Shown here: one piece after another, positions 33,879 through 46,893 of the stretch | How the letters are laid out: each line of letters starts with the position of its first letter | How positions within the stretch are numbered: position 1 is the first letter of the stretch | Source of the DNA: Phoronis australis | Taxonomy: Eukaryota; Phoronida; Phoronidae | Assembly: GCA_002633005.1 (NCBI GenBank) | Contig: NMRA01000401.1 | Coordinates: forward strand, 83,827-147,826 | Direction of reading: 5' to 3' | Length of the DNA stretch: 64,000 nt | Notes under the pieces: generated by a model | The model's database searches: none | Told to the model about the DNA's origin: nothing | Seen by the model: the letters and a program-made list of their open reading frames with translations, nothing else | Made by a program: the position numbers and the translations under genes

Positions 33879-36800
33879 ACTGACAATCGAGTCTTGCACA
33901 AATGCGTCCCCTACTCCTCTGAGCTCAGTCTTGCTAATGAATGTATGCAAGGCAGTGAATGAGAACGCGGATGTAACGCCAAAGCGATTTCTGGGACTGT
34001 GCTCATATAAAAAGATATATAAAAAGTGGCTTTGAAGATTTAAATCAGAAATTTGGTCTTGCAATCCCACTTCACATTGACTTAGTGAAGGTTTAGTTTA
34101 GAAATTCTTAGCACGTCATAACCTGTTAATAATTTAATTATTTACAATTTGTTTTTTGATAACCAACAGTTATAGGTACATTCTTGAAGGCGTTGTACTT
34201 TTGCTAAGGTTAGATTAGATTATTTTTCATGAATAATGTGTGTAGTATAATAACAAATTTTTGGCTTGAGTCTTCAGTCACTTAATGAAACAGACCGGCC
34301 ATCATCGTGAACTCTGGTGGATTTGTTTCTTGTCAACTAGATTGTAGTGAATGGTGATTTTATTTAAATCTGATTACCGTTGTACCCTCCTGTGACAATT
34401 ATATTTTTAGACCTGCCTGCACATCTATCATAATATGTTCTTTGGTGGATCTTCGTGCAGTTTGACAGTTGTGCAACAAGAAAGCACCTTGCTGATGGAC
34501 TGATATGCCCTGGTGCTTTGCACTGTGGTAGAAATTTTAAGGGATTAATACTTTTGACGCCAGCCTTTTACCTGCCAAATTCTTTTAAAAAGGATTTTCC
34601 TAAAATCTGTCTGATGTGTGTTCCCATTGAGAACTGACTTTGCGACAGGTCTGACTACCACTGTACCCTATAGTCGGTTATAATGGCACTTTAATGATAT
34701 GGTGTCGTTAGCACATTTTCTTCAGTTTTTTGTGTGTGTCATTGCATGTGAAATTACTCCCAGAATCATGCCAGTTTTTTGCCAAATGGGATTTAAAAGA
34801 ACACTATTGGTTTTATGGCCAAAAACACATTTTTGGATTTATTTTTGGATGGGATAGTCTTCTTGAAGTTAGTAGCTTTTAACAGAGCTATACGTCATCA
34901 ACATCCATTGTGATTTTAGTATTCCCGTTGTTGTCTCGTAAGCATTCACTGGAATCAAGACCAGTGACTTTACTAGTTTAATACTTTTAAAATGCTCTGC
35001 CATCTATTGGTAGTTGTTTAGCTCCATCAGCAGAGGGTATCCTCACTGAAGCTGGTCTCAGAAATCCCTTTGTACGCTGATCTGGTATTGTCTCTTTAGC
35101 TGTATTTACTTTTGTTCATTGTTGAAAGGTACGGTCGAGTGGTTCTCGTGGCAGTGTGAGTTAGCGCGAGATTTTGTGAGAGCGTCATATTGCATTGATT
35201 AGAGATGCGCCACCTGCAGGACAGTGAAGTGCACTCGATTGTCCCACTTACTTCGTTAAAAAAACTGCCAAAATTGTCACGTTTCAAAGGCTGGTTACTT
35301 TATTGCAAGTAATAGATCATTTACGAAAAATTTTTCATGAAAGCTGCACACTACAAACCATGAAGTAATAGACTAATTTTCTTAATCTCTATTTTTGTGG
35401 AGAAATACGTTTTGGTAATTAAGGTTTGCAAAACAAAACCAATCAACAATGTCTGTGTTGAAAGCTCATAGACATGCAGTTTTTGAATTTGTCTTGGATT
35501 TACAGTGCTGTGACTTGGTTAAGGTTTCGACACAGCTACAAACGATCAGTTTGTTATCTTCCCTGAAGCTTATTGTGGAGCAAGTTGTACCAGTATGTTG
35601 TGTTATCTATCTTTGAAGCCCATCCTCATTGATAGCTCCTTATCATCCTTCTTCGCCGCTATAGTGACCCATTCTTAAGTTGAACCAGACAAAATACCTG
35701 CAGATATTTGACCTTATTTGGTCATAAAATTTGAACTTTTAAGTTTTATCATTCACTGGTTATGGTATTTCTTTGCAATCAATGGTGGTATGGATATAGT
35801 ACTAGAGAAGTATGTCAAGGTAATTTTTCACTTCTTTCTCCCCAAAAAATTCCCAAAATTGCCGTGTTTCCATTTTCCAAAGGTTGACCACCTTGCTGCA
35901 AGCAATGGAAGTTTTATGGCATCCACACCTTATAAGAATGGACTAACATTTTCTTGAAGTTTATTTTTATCAAGAAATTCGACAAAATACATTTGCATTT
36001 GTCGCCATGTTGTGGGCTAAACATGTGAAAAGTTTCCATAGTGACTGCTATGACCTGATGACCTTTAGAAGTTAAGGTTATGTGGGATACCAAATATGGT
36101 AAAAACTCTCCAGTTTGGGACAGTGTCTAGAATTGAGACATGGAAACTCCCACGGAAATTGAAATTGATTTTGGCATTTACCATAATTTTCAAATTTCGG
36201 ACAATGTGTTTTCAATCTACAGAGTGGGTAACTTTGCAGTTTTCGGTGATTCTTGAATTTGGGATGACTATTTAATATTGCCTGTTGAATTTGGGACAAG
36301 CTCTGACCTTGAGCAAAATAATTATTTTTTCACTGCCCTAAATTGGAGAATTTTTGCGGTTTCTTATCTCTTCAATATCTTTTTAAATATTGATAGTAGA
36401 CACGTCAAACAATGTTATTTCTAGCATCATTTATGAACACAGAATCTTATTGTGTTCGTTAAAGCAATGCCCAGGTGTTTGTAACATGACTGTTTGTGGT
36501 TTTTATGGAGATTGCCATATTTTCCACTAACACATTTTTTACACAAAACTTGGAAATTGTGCTTCACTGTGTTGTTAGCTGAAAAAAATGTTTCTGGGAT
36601 TTTCTTTTAAGGGCTTTTATGACTCTGATGTCAGTAATGAAGACGTCAATATTTCTTGAAATGAATGGAATTCTTCATTTTTGACAACCGATCTTTCTGG
36701 TTAAAAGATCTTGAATGCGAGATCGAGGTTCTTGTTTAGCCAGAAATATGGAAAATCTGACAACGTAAATCTTTTGCTTGGAAATCATTTCACACAAGCC

Positions 36801-36931
36801 ACCCAATACAGTGACAAATACAACAGTGATTACAGTCAGTAAAGGTGTGACAAAACTCCAGGAGATGGCCTTTGAGTTGACCCCAAGAGGTCACGATGTG
36901 CCACAGGTTAAGTGATGTTTTTGATAGTTGC

Positions 36932-37443
36932 AAGGCCCTTTCATACTGACTTAATTTTGGTCTGGGCAGACCGTCCACGTAAACTACGAAGTTAACTGAA
37001 CCATTCATACCAACTTCAGTAGTTAACGGACATCGAAGTAAACGGTAGGTGACACTGTCACCATTGAAGTAATCGCAAGGTGGCGCTGATGTATCGCGTG
37101 CAAGCTAAGATTTTTTTAATATAACAATTTGGAAACATTTGCACCTGCTAATTGACGTAAAAATTATTCCTAGTTCAACTGGTGATTATTTGAGCAAAGC
37201 AACTAATAGCAGCGACACTGCCCTTTAATTGTTGACAATAACAGTGGCTCATGGGGATAACTTCTTTGGGACCGAAGTTAAAAACTCATACCGCACCGCA
37301 GCGTCGACGCTCTGTTTAAATCCACCTGTTTACCGCAAAGTTAACTGGCGCTGTCAAATTCAATCCAGGACCGAAGTTAACCATTCATACTGACTGCAAC
37401 TCCCCCAGAACATGACACGTCGACATTAGTATGAAAGGGCCTT
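36932..37443 (+). mobile_element. MITE family C, copy 2
   Basis: 512 bp. AAGGCCCTTTCATACTGAC at the left and TTAGTATGAAAGGGCCTT at the right form an inverted repeat of about 17 bp. The right end makes TTAA with the flank. The interior repeats GACCGAAGTTAA near the right end. TTAAATCCACCTGTTTAC and CACTGCCCTTTAATTG are shared with copy 1. Confidence 0.85.
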
Positions 37444-40400
37444 AAGCTACGTGTGATTGCACAAATTCGATAATATAGTAAAATTCCCAGAATTTCCATA
37501 TTTATTACAGGAGTAAGTAACGCACATCAAAACAGGGCCAATTTTTCAGGTCAAATGACCCCCATAAATGTGTCTGTTTGAGGAAAAATTGAGAGTTATG
37601 GGAAACTCAAATATGGGTTTTAAACTAGAGAGACTGGGCTTTCAGAGGAGACAGAAATGATAATATTGACACATTTTTATTTATTTTATTTTATTTTTTA
37701 ATCTCTGTTGTTCTTTTCAGATAATTGCAAGTAGAGCACTGGCTACAGTAATTCTACACTTATTTTGCACAAAATAAATTAAATATATTTTCCCCTATAG
37801 TGGGCTTGTTTGAAATAAACTGAATATACAAACGTGTTAACTGAGGAGTGTCCTCAACAATCCATTTTACCCACCTTTGCAACAGCATGAGATATCCCAT
37901 ATGAATGGATGAATGAAGTAGTGAACATACATTGCTCAAACCTTCTTAACATTGTTAAAAGGGTGTTTATTACTAGGGTTTAAATCATAGGCTTTTGCTG
38001 TGCAAAACTTACAGTGTGCAAATAATTATGTGAGGCAGGAAATTCCCACTGTGTTGCCTGAAGTGTGAAATAAGTGAGGGATAAAGTATTATTTTTACAA
38101 ATTTTAAATGTGCCAAATGAGATGAGTGTGATAAATTAGTGGAGAATTGCCATATTTCTTAAATAAGAAATGAGTTATCGCAACGCTCCTGTAAAGGTAT
38201 TGTATCTTTCCAAGGTAGGATTCTGCGGTGCATTGACAGCTTTTATACCCAAAAGATACTACAAACTATTTGATTTTTATGTACATTAAATTGTAAATTA
38301 AATACTCTACTCTGTAAATTTTTAATTTGTGTCTGGGACAGACCTTGTGGTGGAGATTTGCTAACAACTAAATGTCATGAATAATTAATCGCTTAAGTGT
38401 TTTCAACACAGAATACTGGCAACTGAAATATATTTACACTGGTAGTAACACACGTTCTTGTATTGAATTGATTATGAGGGCGTGCTGCGGTGGAGTGAGG
38501 ATTAGTATTCTGTAAGCAGGTGTTTGATTTTTATGTCGAGTGAAGGTTTTATGTGAACAATTCAGTTAACCTGGTGTAATTTTCTGTTATAACTGTAGGC
38601 GTTGATGCTACCTTTAAGGTATGTTAGTTATAACACCTAACATCTGACAGGGATCTCTTTAGTGCGGTGGAAGCTATTGAAAGACTTTCGTCATGATTCA
38701 GTCACTACACATACAATCTTGTCTCGTAAAATTTAAGGTTTTAAATTTTATTGGACAAGATTGTCTGAGTAGGTGATAATGACAAATAATTTCTCTAATC
38801 CAGGATTATTTTGGAGTGTTGGCTTTTGGGTGCGAGTCATTCCAACGTCCTAGTGCTTTGAGGTTCATTTTCTTCTCAAAAATGTGTGTGGCACTGAACG
38901 TTCAAGTCCTGAGCAAAATATAGTCATTAAGCACCTCAAGCAAGTTGCCTTAAAATGGGTTACGGTTTTATGGGTAAAACACAACTGGGACCTTTGTTTT
39001 TATTAGCTGTCTGACCTGTGGTGTTATGCATGCACGATTTTCTGGCACTTTTCCTTTTGTACAGAAGCCTGGTCAGTGACAATATTAAGTTGTACCAAGG
39101 TCAGCTTTAAAGTCGACCTGAACGTCTGACTGAGTCAGACATTTTCAGTGTGTGTAGAACTTATCTAACCTTGTAAAATTACCAACGTTAGCTTGTATGA
39201 AGGCTCTGAAATGTATTTTAGCTTCTGGAGAACAATATATTTAAAATGTTGATGTACTGTAGTTTAAAACATTGTTGGCCAGGGGAGTGTGTCATCATTG
39301 AGAGTATTAGGGCTACAGTTGTCTCATGTTAGGCAAATACTTCAGCTATATGAAGAGGAGCGCCCTTTGTATCAAGTAAAATGTCTGTAATGTTCACTTG
39401 TTATTGTCAGCTACATGGTTTTGGAGAGTAGAGGCCATGTGGAATTTATTTTTGACTAAATATTAATCTGCAACAATTTGTGTCAACTTAAGTTTTTGTG
39501 ACTGTCTTTTCAGTAAAAGTTTGTAAACAAGAAACGTACATCCAAAGCAGAATAATGGTATCTATAACATGACCAAATTTGTTTGATGTAAATATTCAAG
39601 ACGAAATTTCAAAAGTACTGTAACGATCTTCTAAATTATTTGGTTTTCATTTTATACAACTTTGAGTTTTTTCATAAAAGTCGTATAAGTCCTATAGCAA
39701 ACCGTGCAAATGTGGGACATTTAAAAGCAGTTCCTTGGGGAATGTCTGAGGGGAATAAATCATAGTATTTGAAAGTTTCCTTTAAAAAATCCAGTCTATC
39801 ATTTCTTAGATATGATGTACTGAATTTTGCCTTATTTGAACATTTTAGTGTAATACCTTAACCTTGAACCAAAGATGAATGTAGTTAGGCAGGTGCATCT
39901 ATATCAGAAAAAATATCTCAAAGTGCTTCACATATAGGAAGAGATTGTTATGCAAAAGCATAGCTAGGATCAGTTGATCCACGGGGCCTCAAATCTATGG
40001 ACCAGTTGGAGAACCTATGGGTCGTGGTGGTATTTTCTGTCCATTTTCTGATCGACTTTTGGGGGGAATTTTGAACATGTGTGATTTCATCTGCCCTCCC
40101 TGTACATTGTGCAGTGATTTGGCCTAATAGGCAAACTAGATACAGAAATCGACAGTTATTATCTAGAGATTTTCGTGCACAGTATATTCGACCCTGGTAT
40201 TTACGTTGTTTTGGTCACTGGCATGAGCCTCGGGGCTTTGCATTATAGAATCTGTATGCAATGCGGGCTATTATTCAAGGTCGTGATGATGATTCATTTA
40301 TCATGTGTCCATCAGCAGTGGCAGTGCGACAATGATAATTTTTACTCACCAATGAGATGACGCAAGACGCCGTCCTAAAATTGTTCCTGTATAGCCCACC

Positions 40401-41240
40401 GATGCCCTTATGTAAGCTTTACTTGCAATTTATCCCTTATTTATGTGCTTGTCTTAAACTGGCTGTTTTTGTACATTTTGTCTTAATATTTTTCAACATG
40501 TTAAATTGAATCAGTCTTCAGTTTTGTAAGGGAAAAGTCGGGTTTCCCTTACATACAATATTTCAAGAAAATGCTCCTTGGTTTTTCTTGTGGAATTATT
40601 TACATACAAGTGCACGCACGAAATTCCCGATTTATCCCCTGATTTACATTAAGAAGCAGACGTCATACAAGCATAGGGACTTGATACGTGCACATCCGGT
40701 AGCAGATTTTACTTTTCATCTCCTCGATTACGGATATTAGCAATAGCGCTGACTTCATCCTCCCAGTTATGCATGCCATGCTATCATAAGCCAACATGAC
40801 TCAGACTGCTCGTTATTGTGCCATTTGTTATTCTGGGTGTAGCTCATAAATTTTGTTTTTATTAACTAACAAGAGTGTCACAATGTCGCTGCTAATCTTT
40901 ATCTTTGTAGGTCTTTTGATAAATGACAATCTGATAATTCGCTGATTGCAACACTCCTTAAAAAATGTTCTACTATTAGTGGTGCGCGCTAATGCATTTG
41001 AAGGTTAATTGAGGTGTGGGATAACATCTATTATTTCTAGCTTTCACAGTTATTATTGGAACGTGTCTCCTTTCAGCTTTAAACGTATTAAAATTGCATG
41101 GTATGTCTCAGTCACTTTTTCATTCAGGCTCAATAAAAGAAAACGTCGAGTGTCTTTTGTACTGTGGCAATTCATTGAAACCAGTGAAGAGGGATTCTAC
41201 CATTTGTATGTCAAAGATTGCTACGGCAACTAAGGTTTAA
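37444..41240. other. Intergenic, no supported gene
   Basis: Only the hairpin at 38714..38763 stands out. A 5' UTR exon of the TMEM45 gene could lie here or further right but cannot be identified from sequence alone. Confidence 0.4.
38714..38763. repeat. Long hairpin with 6-nt loop
   Basis: Arms of 22 nt (38714..38735 and 38742..38763; outer CAATCTTGTC/GACAAGATTG, inner AAAATTTA/TAAATTTT) pair with three mismatches. Weaker pairing continues outward (TCACTACACATA against GTCTGAGTAGGTGA). It may be a small foldback element or a microRNA-like precursor. Confidence 0.6.
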
Positions 41241-41460
41241 CAGAGCTTGGAGTTATCCACTTTTAAGAGGATTTCCTCTTTTTTGCTTCTTTCGTCTATT
41301 TTTACATTATTTTGGCTTCGTTCGTGCAGAAAAACATTGATTTCAGTTAAATTTTACAGCCTTGATATATTTTTATTGCACAACTAAGCCTATTTATTTC
41401 TGGAATGATACCTAACTTGGAAAATTTTTCTATTTTTGTCACTGTTCATTCCAAGCCCTG
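41241..41460. mobile_element. MITE family A, short copy 4 (6-bp target duplication with one mismatch)
   Basis: 220 bp starting CAGAGCTTGGAGTT and ending CATTCCAAGCCCTG. The flanks are GTTTAA (41235..41240) and GTCTAA (41461..41466), one mismatch in six. The interior is closest to the short copy at 16608. Confidence 0.75.
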
Positions 41461-41678
41461 GTCTAAAAAGTGAAATTATTGTTAGGATTTGTGTGGGCCG
41501 AACTTGTGTTTCAAGGATCGTGTTTTAAAGGTGCAAATTATGGTAGAGATGCTACTGCCAGTTTTTCTTAGGGTGGAGAGTATAGTCAGTGGCTGTAGGC
41601 ATAAATACTGGTCTTGATTGAATGACTTGATCAAGACTGCTCATAAGTGTTAAAAACCACCATTACCGTCTAGAGGGA

Positions 41679-42000
41679 TAGGTCTGTCCTGGACTACATA
41701 TTGACACTCGAATCTCGCTGTATTTACCATACCCACAATGTCATAAACATCCGTCAGACACATTTGCTGCCTCGTTTTCGTGCCACTGGGGTTTCACATG
41801 TTATTTGTTGTTGTCTTATTCTTTACAAATTTTTCTCGCCTTGGCATTACTCTATACGTTCTTCCAATGCCAATGAAGTATTACTGCTGTGCTGTGGGCT
41901 GCAACTCTGACGTGAAAAAGTTTGTTAAACTGGACAAACATCAGTGAATGTCGGGCATCCTGAGCCACTTCTAAATTCGCCGACCCAATCCAGATAATTT
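41679..42000 (+). mobile_element. P-element-like MITE with THAP exon, second copy (3' end unclear)
   Basis: It begins near GGTCTGTCCTGGACTACA and shares GACACTCGAATCTCGCTGTA, then TTTGCTGCCTCGTTTT, TTTCACATGTTATTTGTTGT and TTCTTCCAATGCCAAT with the copy at 5421..5832 in the same order. An ATG at 41873 opens MKYYCCAVGCNSDVKKF, again C-x4-C followed by KLDK. A TGA ends this frame after 24 codons, so the copy is broken. The right end is not defined. Confidence 0.68.
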
Positions 42001-42120
42001 CTTTGATCTCAACAAAGTGGCAAAGAATTATCAAATCCCAAGTAAAATGCTTAAAAATCCTGCGCCCAGCCTCTGTCAGATATCTTGCTATCTGGGCTCA
42101 CTGTATGGCCGGTTAAATAT

Positions 42121-42196
42121 AGTATTACTGCGGTTAGTATAATATTACTGCGGTTAGTATGGTATTACTGCGGTTAGTGTAGTATTATTGCGGTTC
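42121..42196. repeat. 20-bp tandem repeat, 3.8 copies
   Basis: Units start at 42121, 42141, 42161 and 42181 with the core TATTACTGCGGTTAGT. The last unit is shortened. Confidence 0.95.
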
Positions 42197-42574
42197 CCAT
42201 GCGCTTTATCCCTGTATTTATCCCAGGCTTTCTTTATGTACTGGAGTGCGAAAATTACCTGTCGGTATCAATTTTGTATTTTCCTGGCTATCTTCACCTC
42301 TTTGTTTATTCAATTAAAGTCCTCTCAGTGCCAATTTCAGATCAGTCTTAAGTCTTGCAACTTCAAATACAAACAAATGGAGTTTGAAGGCCAACTCTGT
42401 TGAAGCTTGGACCACAAACTTTAGCTTTAGAGTCCAACGTTGAAGCAAGTCCAAGGTTTGTGGACCAATTGGTTGGCGTGTGTGTGGTTAAAGTATCATA
42501 GTCGTTTTTACACGAGGAGCAATTGTTACGGCGAGAGTTGTCACGGCGCAAATTACTACCCCCCACCCCCCGTG

Positions 42575-42775
42575 AATTTAATTCCAAAACGTTGGACAAA
42601 ACAGTCGTTTTCCAATATATTGTTTTTCCATTTTTCAAAGGCTTATTATTGTACTTCGGATAATGAAAAAGTTACTAAATGTCGTTTTATGACCTCTACA
42701 GCACAAACTATGCTGTCGGATAATATATTGTTCTTTATTTATTTTTGTGGAGAAATTTGACAAAATGCTAAACGA
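42575..42775. repeat. Dispersed repeat family D, intergenic copy
   Basis: It contains TTTTTCCATTTTTCAAAGGC, the AGCACAAACTATGC block, and TTTTTGTGGAGAAATTTGAC in family order. Confidence 0.45.
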
Positions 42776-42854
42776 GTGATGAACTACCATCTGTAGTAAT
42801 GTTTCCACTCCCGGCCATAAGTCAGCTGTCGGTTCACACTGACATATTAGTTCN

Positions 42855-43034
42855 AGTAGTTGTGGCTAGGCTTGCAGTTGTAGTGGCTAGGCTTGCCGTT
42901 GTAGCGGCTAGGCTTGCTGTAGTGTAGTAGCGGCTAGGCTTGCTGTAGTGTAGTAGCGGCTAGGCTTGCTGTAGCTAAGGGACTTTGCTGTAGCTGAGGG
43001 ACTTTGCTGTAACAGTGGCTAGGCTTGATGTAGT
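42855..43034. repeat. Minisatellite with variable 19-26-bp units
   Basis: About eight units built on GTAGCGGCTAGGCTTGCT, with expanded (GTAGTGTA-containing) and variant (GTAGCTAAGGGACTTTGCT) forms. It begins at the ambiguous base 42854. Confidence 0.9.
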
Positions 43035-43867
43035 ACTGACTCAGCAGGCTTCTGGTGTAGAACTCTCTGGAACAGTGGTATTTCAACTTTAGGGCAGTCC
43101 AGATGGACAGTCAGAGTACCACCTCTGGTTAATTAAAGCGAATGATCACTATGGGTTAAAGTTTATGTATAGCTTCATTGATGGTGATATTTTCGTGGAG
43201 ATTTGTGTGATCTAATCGAACTCCTAAGCTAATAGTTTTGTCAAATACTAAATCCATAGTTTGTTAGGACATTTCCGCCGGGGACAAATTTGAGGTTGGC
43301 TCTGCAGGCTGCCTTTTATAAGTTCCAATGTTCCCCACAGCAGAAATTTCAAACACTGCTAGAATAACAAAATTCATGCCCATGTCCACACTGTGGGAAA
43401 TTTGTGTAATTTAACACTTAAATGTCTTAAAATAAATGCACTGAACTGGTACCAAAAGTCCAAAATGTCCTAATTTGCTTTTACCTCAAACCCTATTCAC
43501 ACAAATTGTCCGTTTTTACAAAAATTCAGTTATGTCTAGCAAAATACCGAGTGATCTAGGCCTTTGTTATATTTTCCATCAATTTGGCATGGCAGAAGTG
43601 ACATTTTCAATATTGGCCTATCTCATGGTACCAAATTTTGCTGATACTGTAGTTTAACATGATGCAGAATTTTTTATTTCATTATGTTGTTAAGTTTCAC
43701 CAATTTTTAAAAAACTGATTGTCAGAATTGATCTTTTTTCATGTTGCAAAGATTTCTAATTTGTTTCGAATTCTCCAAATGTTTTCTAATGGTAGCCATG
43801 ATAGACAGAACTTGTAAAGCATAAACTCTTTCCTATAATTAATCTCATCAATGTTGGACACAACAAT

Positions 43868-43968
43868 TATCAAATAAACTCAGAAAAATCAGAAACGCCA
43901 ACTAGGAATCGAACCGCAGGTCTCTAGATTGCCAGTCTACTCTGTAACCACTGAGGTACTGAGGAGTG
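43868..43968 (-). repeat. tRNA-derived SINE, family E
   Basis: On -, CCTCAGTGGTTACAGAGTAG (A-box) and GGTTCGATTCC (B-box) lead to GGCGTTTCTGATTTTTCTGA and a TTTATTTGATAA tail. The same tail and B-box occur twice near 50530..50690. It ends about 50 bp left of the large element at 44018. Confidence 0.65.
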
Positions 43969-44984
43969 AGGACGCGATAACTGTGCAACTACTGTTGTAG
44001 CCAACTGTTATGTCATACCGTAAACGTTCGGGTTAATGCCCTGGGCAACCTGAACGCCCTGGGCAGTGAAATCGGCAAAGCCAAAAAATCGGGGGTGGGC
44101 GGTTAACCAGACATGGGCGCTTAAACGTGAAATTTCAAGAAATCACGGGTTGGCAGTTAATCGAACATGGGCACTTATTACTACAGACGACCGGGGTGGT
44201 CGGTTTACCTCATGATCCCAGTTCTTACACGTAGTTGGAACGCGTAGCACTTTTCAGAGCTTTATCGCCATGTCGCCAAATGACGGTAAAAATGTCATAA
44301 CAGCGGATGATCCCATCAAAGGTTTTGTTGCCCTCAGATTAATCATTTCAGTTAAATTTACAAAATTGCTGAGTAATAGTCGTGCCGTCCTGCGGTCTTG
44401 TTAGAGCTGTACCTGTAGAGCGCAGACGACCAGTGACTAGGCAGCCCTCCACTTGTATTGCAACTATCCTCACGTGGTGACAGTGCAAAGTCCATACGTG
44501 CAAGCTTAACATGCTGCATTAGGTCACAGCAGTCATGTGTTACCTGTCAAGTTCTGAGTTAGAGAGCAGTTTTAAATTATTTGTAAATTTTGAAAAACTA
44601 ATTCAGGTGTTTTTTGTGTTTGGGATGTTTATGTTCGAGAGTCCGTGATTCAATATTTTCAACGTAAGGTTCTGCGGTGGTTTTATTTCGACTGCCCGGC
44701 GGATGTAAGGCAGACATAAGCCAGTCGTCAATCAAAAGTTACCGCTAAGGCATTACTCAAAAACAAGTACTTAAGATTTTAATTTTAAAAAATACTAACA
44801 TGAATGGGATGAGTCTGAGAAAGAAGTAGTTCATACACGTACCTGCGTCGGTAAAAATAATTCGAAGACGAAGCCCCCATTATTCAGGGAACTGGCACAA
44901 TGAGATAAATATAACTAGAGTTGACATCACGTGGTTTTCGTTGAGCGGAGTGGTCCGCCATCTTGCTGATGAACCATGCTCATG

Positions 44985-45095
44985 ATGCCCGTGTATTGTG
45001 TAGCATTTAACTGCATTAAACTCGACAATGCATCATTCAATACCTGTAATGTAAGACAGAAGTTTACCAAGCTCATTTTGTTCGAAGGCCAGTGA
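44985..45095 (+). pseudogene. THAP-like N-terminal fragment
   Basis: The ATG opens MPVYCVAFNCIKLD, the M-P-x-x-C-x4-C start typical of THAP domains, then reaches a stop after 36 codons without the distal Cys-x2-His. It sits about 1 kb inside the left end of the 6.4-kb element, where a transposase N-terminus would be expected. It is not alignable with the THAP MITEs at 5421 and 41679 beyond this motif. Confidence 0.35.
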
Positions 45096-46893
45096 ATTTT
45101 ATGGCAGTCCTACAAAAACAGCATATTGGTTACAATTGTGATTTTTTGAAGTTGATGCAATGTGCTAGTTTTAAGTTGTCCAAATTTTGGAATAAAAAAA
45201 TTCGTATTATGCCAGCTTGAAGTTCAGAACGGTCGGTATATGTTTTTCCCAGCATCGCTTGATGTTGGCTGAAATGGTTCAGGCTGTCTTTCCCCCTGTG
45301 TCACCTGATGTCAGCTGAGCTTGGTTGAATTTTTCTGTCTATAAAGTGAGTCGGCAGTTTTCAAAATGACCCATACACAGGTCAGAAGCAATTTTGTAAT
45401 TTTTGTCCTTTTGAGGTTTCAAGTATGGAACTTGTTTGAATTCCTGGCCAAAATCTTTGAAAAGGAGTGGATGCTTGTTGATGAAAATAACTATTTGCAT
45501 TTTTCTTAATTCGCATATAATTATACCTTTGAAGCCCTGTGCAACTGTGTTTTGAGCTGAAAATATAATTCAAATAAATCAAAATTACAGGGGAGAATTA
45601 AATAGCAGAAACAATTATTCATCTCACCTACTCCCTTAGCTGTGTCCGGTTTTTAGTATTAACTTGCCAAATTAAAAAACCTTAAACCAGTTGAACCCTG
45701 AAGTGGACATTAGCAAACCAATTGTTCTTCAGCCATGGCTAGTTCGAATGGATAAGTCAACAGAAAATGGACTTAGCTTGTTAGTGAGTGTTTTAATACC
45801 TTAAAATGGTCTACACAAGCAGTCAGATTAGCTTAATGGAAAAGCAGCAAAAATGTGCCAAAATAGTCTTAGCAGGCTGATTTTTTTGTCTTGAAGCACA
45901 TTTCATAAAAGCTTTGCTATTAACTGTCTGACCTGTTGCAGGCAATATTTGTGTTGACTACATGAGGTTTTAAAGAACATACGAACAATGCGCTGTTTTT
46001 ACACAACATGGTTACTGGTTATTAGTGGCTGTTTTTATTTTTTTAGTTGGTTTTGGCATCGCCTTCTCTGTCGGCCAAGCCACTTTAAGATAATTATGTA
46101 AATTGACAGATATCTTCTCACGGGAAGAGGACATATACCAACGATTTTTGGACGGCACCAACTACTGTGGCGCCTCTTAGTGGCAGTTTTGTGTTTGTTT
46201 TGTGTGAGTTTTTGTAGTATCGCAACATGATGTTAATGTTTAAAATAAATTGAAACCTGTTTGGAATGGCATCTCTGAATGTGTTGTTTGGAATGGCATC
46301 TCAATGTGTTGTTTCTGAGGTTACATGTTTTTGTTACCCTTGTCATTCGTAATGTTATTGATGGAAAATCTGCCATTCCATGTGTGATGCACAGATCCAA
46401 GGTGGTACATTGGACGGTATAAACATTAACATTGTGTGTACTTTATTTAAAATTCTGAACCCACCCAATCACTGCTGTATTTTGACACAGGGTCTATGAT
46501 ACAATGTACAATGGTTAAAATTTTGAGACAACGGAGTGTCAAAATGTACACAATTAGTTTTCGACTTAGGATAGTGACCCAGAGTATCACTGAGGTATCA
46601 CCAACAGTCTTACAGATTTATTTGTGATGGCGCAAACATGAAGACAGGCTAAGACATTTTTTCTATTTGCATAAAATGTGTGTACATGTTCGTGGTTGAT
46701 ACAACCTGAAGTAGACAATTACAGCCAGTTTTAGGGACTGTCTATCCAAGTGTATGGTACTTTGGTGGTCAGCAGTGTTTCAGTGAAATTCATAGGCAGA
46801 TTTATGAGAGTGGGCTCGGGCCACCCCCCTGCTCTTGGCTACCAGAAAAAATAAAACAGCAAGAGCGTGAGGAAATATTTAGTTGATTGACTA

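Larger units (their letters stand above)
28076..36931. other. Intergenic, AT-rich, no supported gene
   Basis: It contains SINE heads at 31836 and 33809 and weak repeat fragments. The single-letter frames present (none over 95 codons) show no recognised domain. Confidence 0.4.
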
